Shown one piece after another: positions 45,151-58,091 of a DNA stretch of 64,000 nucleotides. Source of the stretch: Zhengitettix transpicula (taxonomy: Eukaryota; Arthropoda; Insecta; Orthoptera; Tetrigidae); the NCBI GenBank assembly GCA_037074705.1, contig CM073595.1, positions 73,456,139 to 73,520,138 on the forward strand, given 5' to 3'. A model generated the notes under the pieces. That model was not told the origin of the DNA, did no database searches, and saw only the letters and a list, made by a program, of their open reading frames with translations. The first letter of the stretch is position 1. Each line of letters starts with the position of its first letter. Both the position numbers and the translations under genes were made by a program.

Positions 45151-47149
45151 AAAAACGACTGGCAACTCTTTCAATTCTACTTTCTCACGGTTTACTAACT
45201 ATACAAAAATATTCTTTCAATGTCATGTTCATTATCTTACGCAACAAACTTTACAATCTAACAATTCTAAAACTTCTATTAATAATAACATTGGTATATA
45301 TATCCAGATTAATTATGTTCCTAATTCAAAGATTACAATTATTTGAAAGTAATCAATAAATACAGAATGTGAAATTACAAACTTAGTCGTATCTAGTAAC
45401 AAACAACACTGCATTGATAATATTTTCAAGTATCCCCCCTAAATCTCCTCTACCCGCATAAAAATTATCAGTTTGATTCACATATTTGACAAAATTTAAT
45501 TCTGGTAAGACATTGTTTAAGTGTTCCGTTCTCTGAATCTGAGAAAGTGGTTCGTGACCTGAGTGTCTTAGAGAGAGACATTTGGTTTGATCAAGGAGGA
45601 AAGAATACTTTATTATAAGATACTTTAAAGGGATGAAGGGATGATTATTCGACGTTCGGAACAGCAAAGAACTCTTTTCGTCTGACAGGTGTAAGGAGAA
45701 ATGTATTAGAGTTCATGCACACGGCTTATCTAATTCACGCGTATACCTACTCAGTTTGGGTAAACAGTCGTGATCTAAGCTACACCCGGATAGTATGTTA
45801 AATTCGAAAAGTGATCATCACATCGTAAAACTGAAAAGGTCGCAGAGGCTTATCCAATGTTATTGGAATCTCGTGGCAGTGAATGTGTGACTTGTTCCAA
45901 AAAATCAATCTGGCGATAAAACTTTACAGCAGTGGAAGAGCGAACTCCTGCTCGTCGAGAAAAATTTTGAGCGGTGTTAACGTATGTAGAAGTGTGTTGA
46001 CTCAACTTTGAAGGCAACCACCATTATTTGTACACATCAGGTGATTAAAAAATGTTACAGCACTACTCTCGTTGCCGTTTTTATGTTAACCTAGGAACCT
46101 GTCGGAAACTTAAAAGAACTAAACTCTTGTTTTAGAAATTCGTTCAAACTGTTGAATCATTCGAGTAAGTCTATCGGTGAGCGATGGGCTGATTGTCCTT
46201 CCGATGTGACAATTTTGCGTACCGCTGTGAATGCTCTATGGATCTGACTTCGTACGTGCCCTTTGTTCACCGCTGATGCTAAGTTGGCCTTGACTGAGAC
46301 CTTCCAAGGCCAATTCTGTCGAGAACGACTTCCCTTATGAACACGCGCCTACCATGCTCTACTTCTGTAATAAGAAAAAAAATATCATTCACGTTAATAG
46401 CTTCCTTTCCTTTGACTTACTCAACTAGTCAATCAATTCTAGAGCTCACCGGGAAACTACTGGAGAAAAGGAACAAAAAAGCAGGAAGAAAGGAAATTAC
46501 GGATCGTTTGGACCGCTCTTGGTAAAAGATGTTTAATAGATAGTTATACTGCACGATTTCAAAAACCAAAAATTGGTCAATGTGACTTTACCCTTAAATC
46601 CTCATTTATATCAACAGAATTAAAATAAATAGTCCGGGAATTAAACCAGCCAAGTGACCAAGCATAAATCATAGGTGGAGGATAAAACACAAAGAACCAT
46701 CAATCGGTAAGAAAATTAAAATTATACACGCAATCTAATTTGATAGTTTTGAAATAAAATCGTAACCGAATAGTATTTTTTTAATTACAGTCGCATTAAC
46801 TTCTGTGGTCTTAAGCGACTGGGGACATGGATCCGAGCACTTTTGCTCATGTTCTGACTGTTATTCCTTCTTCCTTGCAAAAGAATATACATACTCTTTG
46901 AAACGCTGGACTCTTTCCTCCTCGTAGAACATTTTTAATATGCGCTACAAAGTACAACTTTCACCCTCAAGTAAGTAATCGTCACTCCCATCCTCGGCGC
47001 CATAAAATTAGCGCAACCTGACCGGCGGTATACAGCCAGTTAAATGGATGTTTTTTTGGCCATTCTAAATGGATTTTTAAAACCACATCATGCGTTGGAA
47101 AGAGAATTAAATTCTCTAAAACCTTTATTCTATGACAAATTAGTTTACT
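45151..47149. other. No recognised gene
   Basis: The minus frame 45383-45667 (94 codons) and plus frame 46337-46525 have no identifiable motif. Composition is mixed. Confidence 0.45.
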
Positions 47150-47475
47150 GCCTACAATTGTGGAGATATCAACACTATAAATATGACAAACTGCATTCTT
47201 TTCAAAATGAGGTAAAATGTCGTAAATTTGACGAATGATTTCTACCACTTTTGTCTACCAAATTTCGTACTCGAATACACCATTCAATGCAGAATTTTAT
47301 GCTCTACAATTTATTACCAAACATTATGTTCAATAGATTGATTCATACTTTTGTTATTAGCGAGAAACTTAAAAGAGGTGCAAAATGTCGTGGATTGTAG
47401 GTCACAGAAACCTCTCGCGAGGCCTTTCGAATTGTAAAACTTGATTTTTCATTAATGGCCACAACATATACAAGA
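47150..47475 (+). repeat. Dispersed repeat F, copy 2
   Basis: Opposite-orientation partner of 35337-35660 (see that entry for shared words). A 64-codon + frame (47044-47238) overlaps its start, but its end is not conserved in the other copy. Confidence 0.75.
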
Positions 47476-48358
47476 AGGAAGGGGGGGAGGAATAAAATAC
47501 AGTAAAATGTATATACCTACTGGGCTAATACCACAAGGAATGTGAAAAGCATTTACGTGTGATATCCATATATTACACTGGTCGATACATAGCAGCCAGC
47601 GATCTCGAAGAATATACTCAACGTAGTCGCGTTAATAACGGTTGTAGTCACGATGTATGAACAATTTGATCGATTATGGGAGCGAAATCAGAGACAGGAA
47701 GAAGGAAGTTTCAATGCTGGCTCTGAAATTATTTCGCAGCGTCATCAGGGAAGTCACTATAAGACGATTCAGTTGTACCCACGGTTGATACATTAACAAT
47801 ACAGCTCTTTAACGAGTTGTCATCCAGGTGTACCGACCGCAGATAAGAATGATAATGGAGTCAGCATATCTACTTAGCGCCCACACCACATGTACCCCAT
47901 ACGCAGGCACAAATCAGTAGATAAGAGTCTGGGGAGGTCCACGGCTATCGCAAGCAGACACTAGACTTGGTGAGAAAACACGCAAGACAGACATTCTGTT
48001 TATACCACAAGTCACCTATTGTCTGATAAACAGAGGACGTAGGAAATGACCCACCCAACGACGAAATAGATACAGATCTCACTCTAGGATCATACCAAGA
48101 GAAAACACGGACACGAACAACGTAATTTATGGTTAAGAGTCATGATACTTAAATGGGGTATACACAAAGCAATTGTTACAAATTGAACAAGATGCGAAAA
48201 GATCGATACACAAGCTAAACGCTAAGTTTATGATGTATTTACATCACCAAATCAGAATATTGGGCTATTAAATAATTAAACAAATTGTATTGAGAATATA
48301 GAATTTAATAAACAATAGTGTTACAAATATTTATAATTATTATCAATTTTGATAATTC
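47476..48358. other. No recognised gene
   Basis: Mixed then AT-rich sequence. Further upstream Penelope RT sequence could be hidden here, but I could not read it. Confidence 0.4.
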
Positions 48359-49000
48359 ATCTTATTCAGGACAAGTGTTACATTTTTATCAAATCACCCG
48401 AAATATCAGAAAAAAGTTATAATAGATCATCTGATTGATAAAGCATTACTATTATCAAATTACGAAGATCACAATGCTATTAAAATTTTAAAAAATAATT
48501 TATTGAATAACTCTTACCCATTAAACTGTATAAATAAACATATATCAAAAAGAATTAATAACCATAAATATAAAACTAAATTCAAGAAGAAGAAAACTAA
48601 TGAAAGTAAAAATAAAGAAGATAAAAAGTAATTAAACAAGTTATGATATTACCGTAATTATGGGAAAATTAATGAAAAATTAAAAAATATATTAAACAAA
48701 TTTTAATTTTAAGGTCATCTTTAAAATTAAAAACAATCTTAAAATTATAAACAGCGGAAAAGAAAAAATTGGATAAGAAAGACAACATAATGTCATACAT
48801 AAAATTAATTGTGGTCAACATAATTGTGAAAAATATTACATAGGGAAAACTAAACGTGCTATTGAAACTAGATTAAAAGAACATAAAAACAATCACAATA
48901 TTTAAAATCATTGCTTGTTATCTTACGTAAATTAGAAGAAAACCATGAATTTGATTACAATAATGAGGAAATTTTAGACTTTGAACAATCAGCATATTAA
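48359..49000 (+). pseudogene. Penelope-like retroelement remnant, RT end and GIY-YIG endonuclease
   Basis: The reading frame at 48371-48631 gives SVTFLSNHPKYQKKVIIDHL, then LIDKALLLS and the NNYP-like segment NNSYPLNCINKHISKRIN, ending KNKEDKK and a stop. This is the typical C-terminal RT-to-linker region of Penelope-like elements. A second frame at 48798-48905 gives HKINCGQHNCEKYYIGKTKR followed by AIETRLKEHKNNHNI. It contains the YIGKT(K)R..RL.EH core of a GIY-YIG endonuclease domain. A third frame at 48935-49000 gives EENHEFDYNNEEILDFEQSAY, matching the conserved post-GIY segment. At least two frameshifts and an upstream truncation make it inactive. Confidence 0.85.
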
Positions 49001-49415
49001 AACAATTTTTAACACACTAAATTCACAAATGACACTTAGAAATTAAGTATTATTTTTAATCCATTATTTTTTAACTTTTGATGCAATTTTATATAAAAAA
49101 AACTTAGTATATGTGGAATTTCTTTAAAAAAAATTGGATCGATATTTACTTTCTATTTGGTAACATTTATTAATAAACTTCAAGAATGTTGAAAATTTCT
49201 GATTATAATTTAAATATTATAATAGTTGTTCAAGAAAAAATATAAACTATTAATCTGCGATTTGAAATATTGCACGAAACAAAACTGTTGCCGTAGTAAC
49301 ATAACATTATTGAAACCTGATGAAAGTACCAAAATGTCGTTAAAGTGTTAAATAAAATATTTTAAATTGTCTATAGGTTGTTAGTTTATTTAATTTTGAT
49401 TTGATTAATAAAATC
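49001..49415 (+). mobile_element. 3' untranslated tail of the Penelope-like remnant
   Basis: It runs to 'tattgaaacctgatgaaagtaccaaaatgtcgttaaagtgttaaataaaatattttaaattgtct'. The CTGATGA box (49318-49324) is intact, but the GAAA box is lost (gttaaag). The tail matches the solo tail at 17860-18030, which links that fragment to this family. Confidence 0.7.
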
Positions 49416-50826
49416 TCTTTCTGTTAGGCTTCTGGCGGGTACCAATTATAATTATATTTGAATTGTTAATACATAAAAAAACGGTGAACTATGTAAAGTT
49501 GAAGGTAATCGTTTACGTAACTCTCTAACTAATTATTCCCTCTGCTTTTTTTTGTATCTGTTAATGTCAATTGTGTCTGCCTGCGTTGAGGCGTCGTCCC
49601 TCGGTCGCGCGTTGAAATTCCACTGAAAGTACGCCTAATATTTCTAGCCCGATACTTTCATTTCTACCAGCGTCATCGTCAATTCAATTTCAATATTACA
49701 ACTCTCTTTCTCAAATTTATTGCGTTTCTGTCCTATAGTAAAAAATAAATATGTAACCCTGTAGAGGTGAAGTCATCGATTAGAAGTTATTGGTTGTTTC
49801 ATCACTTCATCTTAAAAAGGAAACAAAGCAGGACACCGAAACAACGTAGAATACCAAGATTTTAAAACATGACCACGCTCGTGTTTTGTGTGTCTAATAC
49901 ATACTTCAACATTTTTATGAGTAGCGTTAATTTCGGGGCCCACAACTTTACCGTACATTAGCTGTTGAAAGACCAGGAACTTTATTCGCAATATTTAAAC
50001 TGATAGCATGTGTTTCTACTCTATTCTGGACGTATTGTACAAAAATTGGAGAAATATAAAAAAGTAGAGCTTTGTTCATATATTTTTTAAGCAGATCCCT
50101 AATTAAGACAATAACGTAATTTGGCATCCCTGCTTGACACACAAGAAATTTTGGAGCTTTATTTTCTGATTTTCCATGGAAAATAGTGAATTACAAAGAA
50201 AGAAGAATTTATAAATATTCACTTCACAGATATGTTTGGTCAATATGATGGTGGAGTTTTTAATAAATGTAGTGTGGTCTGCACGTACGTCTAGGAACTA
50301 ATTCCATAAAACATGTTTTTGTTTGTTCTTAATTTTTACTGTAGTCCGTAATGTTTATCTTATCTTTATTACTGAAAATAGTTGTCAGGTTAAGCCAATA
50401 TAGAGGTATGAATTTTGTTATTAGCTAAATCCCATGGTCAGTCTGAAAACCTAAATATTGTGTTTTATGTATGGTCTCAATTTCTTTCGTATAATACTCT
50501 TCGTTCATCGTCTGTTGACCACTGTCTTTACAGTTTTCAACTAACGAATTAATACAGCAGTGGCTTCGAACATGTACTTCCAAATTTACTCGGCGAAATC
50601 GAGAATCCGAATGAAAATTAGTTAATTTGACACTTCTGAACTCTAAATTACCCCTCAATGTTTTAACTGGCGAGTATTGTTAGCGAAGACCGTGGCTTTC
50701 TGTGAAATAAATGAGAAAATAAAAGTGATATTCTGAATACGATACATACCAATCCGAGTTCTGTGTCATAGAATGGAAGAGAGGAACAGATTGAAGAAGA
50801 AACAAAAGCCTGGAGACCGCTCTGCT
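49416..50826. other. No recognised gene
   Basis: A small GC/CpG-rich patch lies near 49570-49630. Minus frames 49948-50142 and 50425-50658 are not recognisable. Confidence 0.5.
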
Positions 50827-50945
50827 CAGACCTGGTCTTGAAAGTTCTGGTTCACAGTCTGATGCCATAGCACGTTCACATTAGCCGTTTGTATCCGACG
50901 CTGCAATAACGTCAGGCTAAAGTCTCAAGACCAGGTCTGCGCAGG
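50822..50945. repeat. Inverted repeat with perfect 15-bp arms
   Basis: CAGACCTGGTCTTGA (50827-50841) is the exact reverse complement of TCAAGACCAGGTCTG (50925-50939). Pairing extends imperfectly on both sides ('ctgctcagacc' with 'ggtctgcgcag'; 'gaaagttct' with 'taaagtctc'). A third related word, 'gcagaccgatcccattcaag', lies at about 50982. It may be the core of a foldback element. Confidence 0.75.
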
Positions 50946-52439
50946 TCAACAAAAGTTTTTTTCGATTCACAAAAATTTCTGCAGACCGATCCCATTCAAG
51001 TCGGATTTATTTTCAGAACAGCAATGAATTATTTCTTCTGACGTTTATGAGGCATCTGTAAACTAACAATAAACGAAACCGTTGTTGTGTTGATGTATTA
51101 CTTTACTCAATAACAAGTCACGTTGCACACGGTTATTTTATGATATATATATATATATATATATAATTTATTCAATTTTACTAACAAATATGACACTAAT
51201 TAACTCACAAAAGATAAGCTTCTAATTTTCTGAGTGGGAGACCCAAAACAGAAATTAAGAATTTTTGCACAAGTTTGAAGTCGCCTGCCTTCGACAGAGA
51301 ATATAGAAGTGTACTCGTAACAAATAACATGAAGCGACGTGAATGGCAGCTGCATGTGGAGGTTACTCCGTGACATTAAGAACTACAGACCGACAGTTAT
51401 TCTTATCTTAATTTCTGTTTGTCCCAGTTTACGTTAGATAACCGTTTCGGCAGCAAGCCTGCGATAGTGCACAACTTTCTCTCGACTGCAAAATACAACA
51501 GCGATGTATGACCGTGCTTACCGTCCTAGGCTCGATAGTGAAAAGATTTTCTGTCACGAAAGTTTAGCTTTGGTCTGTCGAGTAGCCTAGGCAACATGGC
51601 AAACCTTCAAACAAAAACTTGATGCGGAAAGAACAAACATTCCCTGAAAATATGCGGTGCTTGAATGTCCCGGAGCCGGTGTAAGCACATTTCACTGTCA
51701 TAAAAATTTTGTGAATATTTTACACGCAACAGAAGAACTGCGTCGAGGCTGTTTAAACAAAATATTATGATTGTAAGATATCACTTCAACGTACAATAAA
51801 ATGTATACATTTACATATAATTTCACCAAAACTCATCACAATACGAGAAAAATTATTATAGACCTAATTTGGAAGCAAAAAAACTATGAACTAATAATTT
51901 TTTAATCTTTTCACTTGGCCTGCCTCCAGAATAGGAAACATTACGAAATTGAAAGTGAAGTAAAGAGATCAAGTGTCAGTCGTGAAAAACAGAATAAGCT
52001 GAGTTAGATAGACAGGCGTTCCTAAAAATGTAATTAGTCGTTGATAGAGACGCTAACGACATTGGCTTTTAATTGGGAACCGGGTTCAGTTTATTGTTCA
52101 CATTTTGAGTAATGAAACTGATTCACAACCGTGGTAATTCTGTACATTAGCTCTTCCTTACCTCCTCTTACCTGACTAATGTAACATGTTTAGAAATGCT
52201 AAATCCTCGATCTTAAATTCCATTCACTTCATAAGCTTCTGTACAATTTATTTAAAGACACGGTAAACATTCAGAATGGTAAAAAACTGTACAAAAATAA
52301 ACAAGCAAAATAGCCAAAATTTCCTGTAATTTTAATAACATTTATTATTCTCAATATTTTTGTTTCTTTATTAATAAGATATATTTTACCAACCATTATA
52401 ACAAACGTTAATATAATTTTAAAAATGTCATCAATCAGT
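50946..52439. other. No recognised gene; TA run at 51143-51165
   Basis: AT-rich sequence with one TA microsatellite of about 11 repeats. Confidence 0.5.
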
Positions 52440-52590
52440 AATCAAGTTTACGTACATATTTTATCAACCTGATGACAGTACAAGTATACACGGAAACGTT
52501 GTTCATAAAATATTTTTTGAATTATAATAAAATCTGTTAAAATGGTCTTTAAAATATATTTTATTTATTATTCTAGTTTTTAATTTAACA
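52440..52590 (+). mobile_element. Penelope-like 3' tail with hammerhead-like boxes
   Basis: 'tatcaacCTGATGAcagtac' with CTGATGA at 52469-52475 and GAAAC at 52493-52497, then 'gttgttcataaaatattttttgaatta', the usual Penelope-tail continuation. The stem between the boxes (agtacaagtatacac) is imperfect. 'caac' before the first box is complementary to 'gttg' after the second. Confidence 0.6.
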
Positions 52591-52879
52591 AAAATTGGTC
52601 AACACTGTTGACTTTATTTTTATAACACGAAGGCTGTATTTTTCGAATCACGAACCACAAATCTCCAAGAAACTTTTCGTAACCCGATTTCAAAATAATA
52701 AGAAGTGCTCTTTTGTCGCCAAAGTACATCACGGGCATACGAAAACAATTTTCGCAAATAAATATTCATGTTGATGCTATTAGATGACTTGTATTAATAA
52801 TATTATAAATATAAATGGCAGAATAAGTCAGAATAAAAAATTTAATAAACAAATTAAAATTCTTCATAACAATTCGTTA

Positions 52880-52925
52880 GATATACACCACGTTTCGTTC
52901 TTATATTAGGATGTCTTCAGGAAAT
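52880..52925 (-). mobile_element. Penelope-like tail motif (minus strand)
   Basis: Minus strand reads 'ttCCTGAAGAcatcctaatataagaacGAAACgtggtg', the same box-stem-box order with CTGAAGA in place of CTGATGA and a weak stem. Confidence 0.4.
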
Positions 52926-53139
52926 AATTAAGTAGAAGACCTTTAACCTTAAGCTTAGATTCAATTATATGCAAATACTGTTTCAACATTCATGAATAAA
53001 ATCCAATAAATAAAATTTAAATTCCTATGAATATGTTCATTTAATATTATGAAGACTGGTATTTTTATTTTGAACATGAATTTTAATAACCCTACCTTTA
53101 TTAGACGTAAATAATAAATAAAATAATACCAAATTTTAT

Positions 53140-53215
53140 TGTGAAGATGAAGATGGCTTAAGGCCGAAAGCTCCTGCAATAAATGTTTTGAAGATATCCA
53201 AATTCTTTTTAGTTG
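53140..53215 (+). mobile_element. Penelope-like tail motif (plus strand)
   Basis: 'TGAAGATGGCTTAAGGCCGAAAGC' type order: a CTGAAGA-like box, a GGC(C)-ttaa-GGCC stem and GAAA, then 'tgcaataaatgttttgaa', an AATAAA-containing tail. With 52880-52925 it brackets a ~200-bp AT-rich interval in inverted orientation. Confidence 0.4.
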
Positions 53216-54798
53216 TAGCTGATAAGAAAGTTGGATTATTAAAATTTAAATTTAAAAATATATTTCTCAATCGATATATTCGATATATCGTGGTGGTGAG
53301 ATGTATGCAAGACGTAAACAGACCAGTCAGTGCCCGTCCGTAAGATAGGATGTTGCTGTTGTAAACAATGGCAAATTATTCCATTAAAACTACACCGATA
53401 AAAATAGTATAACTCAGGCTACTTCTCTATAAAATTAATTTACAGGTATGTACCAGTAATAAGAATCTCGGTGATATATTTAAAGATCATATATCAATCC
53501 ACAATGGTAATCAATGTTCATAATTTACAAATCAATACGGTTAAACAAACCGAAAGGCCCTGTAATTTTAAAGTAATGCTCCTAAGAATGTAACTTAACG
53601 TTAAAATAAAACAATTTTTTTGGAGACTGTTAGTGTATTGACGTTAATAATAAATAATGACAAATCTAATCAAGATAATAAAAATGGCTGCCTGTTTGTA
53701 TATTCTCTATAAAGATTTAAACGCGTGGACAGATTGCAGAAAAACTTTGTACAAATATTTTTAAAAACACGTGGAACCGTACTTGGGAAGCTTAAAAACC
53801 CGTAGCATAAAGGTAAAAATAATTATAATTTTAAAATTGTGATAATTTTGTGTTAAATTAGTGCGCGCCAAGAGACCCTAACGTCACATAGTTACTACAC
53901 AACTACAAAAATAGTTCCTCTTTTCGTATTGAAGTAAAGCTGAAATATTTTGTTTGATAAAAAGTATAATCATATCCAGTAATATTCCATCGAACGATAG
54001 TGAAAAACAATACGAAAGGTTACACAATCCGTGGAACTAATTTTCTTTTAAATAACTTTACTTTTTAATGGCTGACATGGCGTACTTAACGGGAATTATA
54101 TCTTGCAATACGCACTAGAGGAGACATACAGATGGTGAAAACAATACCTAATATTTGTTAATCAGTATAATTAATATATTTGATTTTAATGTGCAAAAAC
54201 TGACGAATTATATCAAGTGCGAACTGTTGAGAATTAACCACATTTGCTAAAATTTATATTTTTCTATTGAAGAGTTGGCGTATTTCGTTATTTTTTGCAT
54301 TTATTTTATATAGCCAACCATGTTTCTTACTTTAGGCTTTGCGGCACTCAATATGGCGCCTTTTTGTTTACAATCTGCTAGACCTTACCCAAGTTAATTT
54401 ATCTGTTGTTTTGGCAACTAAAATTTCGTCCAATATGACATGATCTTCCAACACGTATGCATTGTAATAATAATTAGTTTTTAGAATTGAACTTCAAAGA
54501 ATAGCCATTAAGATCCTCTATCGGTTTGTAACGGGTACAAAAACATTTAGTGAAAAGTTATAACTAAAAAATTTAATTAATAATGCTATTAAAAATGTAT
54601 AGCCATAAATTGTCTTAAATATATATATATATATGTCTTTTTATTCGGTAGGCTTTTTGGGATAAAGTTTACAGATTTCATTATTATCTTTGAATTTTTA
54701 TATGATGTTGGAAACCAACACCAGGCAAATATATATTCAACTCCAATATTCTTGAGTCCCATCTGATAACATGTATATTATTCTTTAATCCCATAATG
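53216..54798. other. No recognised gene; TA run at 54619-54634
   Basis: AT-rich sequence. A palindromic 'tcgatatattcgatatatcg' lies at about 53271-53291. Confidence 0.5.
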
Positions 54799-55183
54799 TG
54801 CCGGAGTATTTACTATTCCCACAATATACCCAGACTATTTTTAACTTTCATAATATAGAAGTATTTGACTTGATTGAGATACCAAAACTATTTTTTCTTT
54901 AAAGATACCGACACAGTTTTTGACACAATTAAGGTACAGCGAGTATTTTTGACGCGTAATGTATCGGGAGTATTCTCAACTACTTATTGTACCGGGAATA
55001 TTTTTTACAATCTCAAAGGTGCTGGGAGAGTTTGCGACACCCTTAAGGTGCCAGGAGTATTCTTGACTTCCTTATGCTACCGGGAATATTTTTACTCCCT
55101 GCAGGTATGAGCTGTGTATTTTATACTTAATGAACAGGGAGTACTTTTGACATTCTTCAGGTACCGGGAATATATTTTTTAAA
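54799..55183 (+). repeat. Diverged minisatellite, about 14 units of ~28 bp
   Basis: Unit consensus is about TACCGGGAGTATTTTTGAC followed by a(c)acttaagg. Unit starts are near 54799, 54827, 54854, 54880, 54906, 54935, 54962, 54990, 55020, 55049, 55078, 55106, 55133 and 55162, so spacings are 26-30. The best-preserved units are at 54962-55105. Twenty-eight is not a multiple of three, and the open frame through part of it (54874-55110) is therefore not evidence of coding. Confidence 0.85.
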
Positions 55184-57679
55184 ATAACTGTTATATTTGT
55201 GCACATTAGTGGGGTAACAAAGACAATAAGATTAATACATGCATATTGGTAAGTTTTCAATAGATTTAGGGTGTCGGTTTTGTTACAGTATAAAGTGTAA
55301 AATTGGGCAGAGAAGAAATTTTTTTTTTTAGATTTTACGGTGCTTACCTGTCCACGTTCTTCATTTCTTGTCTTAATTCATGGTTCCCTTCACATGTTGC
55401 AGTATCGTAATACACAAAATGTGAACAATTGTTCATTTCTTCTTTCGTACAGTCACACTAAAATATTCATTGCCTAATTCTTTCCAATTTGGATTGCATT
55501 TTGTAAATCTTTGATACCATTATCACCTGATCAATTTTTTAGGTACGAATTATTGAAGAAATTTGCCCGGTTTCTATATTTGTTTTCTAGAGGATTCTGG
55601 CTCGCTTGTTCTGCAACATTTCTCACCAAACTGTATTTATACTTTCCGCCCACGCACAGTCTGTTTTTAATATAACTCCGTGTCCTGTCGAGGCGATCGG
55701 TAGATTCGATCTTGCTCCTTTGGTCGACCATTCGACCCAAAATAAATGGTCATAATCGATCGCGGTAATGTGACCAGATCTACTCGTAAATACGGAGACA
55801 CCAACAGGTTTAGATGTGTTATTTTATTTAGATCTATAGTAAGGTGGTAGTGTTAGTCAAAACCGATAGGCGACATAAATTCCAATCGAAAAAGGTTTTT
55901 AAAAGTGTTACGTAATACGTAAGATTATAATGTGAATGAAGTACGGTCCTAGTCTGAATACAATTTCAGAAAGTACAATTATTAATGAACGTATCACTGA
56001 TATTGCTGGTTATAAACTTGATGGAAGAACGTTTCCCACGCGTATGAGGGCACGTGGCTCATGAGAATTTGATTTAGAACAGGACAAGCAGCATTGATCG
56101 TGCGACACAACGTGACTCAATCGATCAACAGACGAACGCACTAATAAAACAAAATGGAATTGTAAATATTTTTCGGAATCTGAGCGAGGTATAAACGGTT
56201 CGAATTGATATTGAACGAGTCGTCTCAACATTTATTAGAAAAATTAGCTGTAAAGAGAAAAGACGCTACACCAAGTAAAGTTTATTTACATAAGGCAGAG
56301 AAACGTGTGAATTGAGTCACGAAATTGATTCTCCTTATCCAATTATCCACGTTAATGGCAGTCAGGTCAAATTCAGCAAGATCCTTACTACATTTATACT
56401 TTTCTAGTGTTACCGTCGTTTTGGATTGGAACACAAAGGTGATCAATTTTCAGATCAACATCCCCCATGCATGCTAGCAATCAAAGCTGAAGAGTTCTGT
56501 CACTCTATGAACTGCAGATATGAGGTGAGTGTTTACCAATCTCTACGTTTGATATCTAAGTAGCTATTACAGTCAATCAGGATTGTACGCGAACAACTGA
56601 TCATCTCATCACATGACTGGGGCCTGCACGGATGTACACACGTACCGTTCTCAGTGCATCGACCATGGAGGTGGAACGGGGAATAACGTCACATCACTGT
56701 CCATCCTTGTGTGAAGATCGGAAGGGGAGCACAGATATTTCTGTTACACCATGCTGAGACACTCGCTTCGTTCCGTTCTCTCAGCTGACAAGATGTTTAT
56801 TTTCTTGTCGGCTAATCCTGTACTATCTTAAAAGAGAACCTTCGGTTCAACAGTGAATCGCCTGTTGTAGACTGCGAAACCACCGTCGTGATATTTCCTC
56901 GCAAAATCAATCAATTTTCTATAAGACTTATCTTTTCCACCAGTGTGTACGATACATTCTTCATTTGACGTTACAAACCTGCAGGGGAAATTCATTACCT
57001 TATCTGTGTTATACAACAGCTTTTTCGAACAATAGTTAAGTCATTACGAAATATTTTCTTGAGTATATTTTCTTGGTGATGCTAAACTACCATCTCGTTT
57101 CTTAATTAATAATCTTATTTATTTTAATTACATTACGTAAACTTGAAGATTATATTTTAACTGCTACCTTAGTTCCTTGCGTTAGTAATTTTTTCGGAGT
57201 GCATAGGTTACTCTCTCAATATATAAAGATTTTCTATCCTCTCCAGAAGTAGAAATACAAATGTATGCGTTTATAATAGGAATTCTAATAATTAATTATA
57301 TAATATCTAATATATAATAATATAATTAATAATTATAATAATAATTAAGAAATAGGTATAAAGATTGAAAATTAGGCATCAAGTAAAACCAGTACTTCTT
57401 TTATAGATAAATATTGCAAGTAGCCTAGTATTCTAGACACAAAGACTAAGGAATATACTAGTATTCGTTTTGTGTACATGTATAACTTTCTCCTTTTATC
57501 ATTTTTAGAAAACTTTTCTCAGTCACTTGCGACGTAACTAGAACGTTGTCCGCTCCTGGAAGTAATATTCCATCTACTGACTATCCTACAATCTATAGCA
57601 TTTATTTCTACGAATAATTCAAGAAGTTATTAATATTAAGGTAGAAGATTGTTCAGGTTGTTCGAGGAGATCTTTTATA
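55184..57679. other. No recognised gene
   Basis: Several 60-75-codon frames occur on the minus strand (55531-55740, 56010-56231, 56828-57016). None is recognisable. The stretch at 56440-56800 is less AT-rich. Confidence 0.45.
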
Positions 57680-58091
57680 TCTTCAAATATATAAAATAGA
57701 CTATCCGTTTGTGTGTATGTTCCGTATACAAATCTACAACCGTGGAGCAATTTTGTCCAAACTTCAAACACGTGTTCCTTGCTAACCGGAAACAATGACT
57801 GTGGGGGTGACACGTGTATACCTCCAGGGGCGGGGGTGGAGATTTTCAAACGCGCTCAAACGGCCGATATTTGCGTCAGATAAATATTTTTCGGGGTCAA
57901 TTGACATTGATAGTTTTCCCGATATTTTTTGTATATACTTTCAACCTCTTTCGGCACGGGAGGGGAGCACCCTTTAGGGATGGGGGTAGAGGGGCGTTAC
58001 AGTTAAATAGCGCGAATACAATTAATATTGAAGTTATGGATGTCGCTGAGTTTAATTATGACAACCCGGGCAACGCCAGCCACCCAGCTAG
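57680..58091 (+). mobile_element. Short Helitron-like element with good terminal hairpin
   Basis: A|TC at 57680 (TCTTCAAATATATAAAATAGAC). The 3' end is CTAG at 58088-58091, preceded by CCCGGGCAACGCCAGCC. The interior has 'gttccgtatacaaatctaca', the 'caatgactgtgggggtgacacg' block, a CTCCAGGGGCGGGGGTGGAG core, 'ataaatatttttcggggtcaa' and 'gggatgggggtagaggggcgttac'. The base after CTAG is A rather than T. A + strand frame of 106 codons is non-coding by-product. Confidence 0.82.

Noticed and set aside
54874..55110. 78-codon frame through the minisatellite
   Set aside because: The 28-bp period is not a multiple of three, so the frame cannot be a conserved protein repeat.
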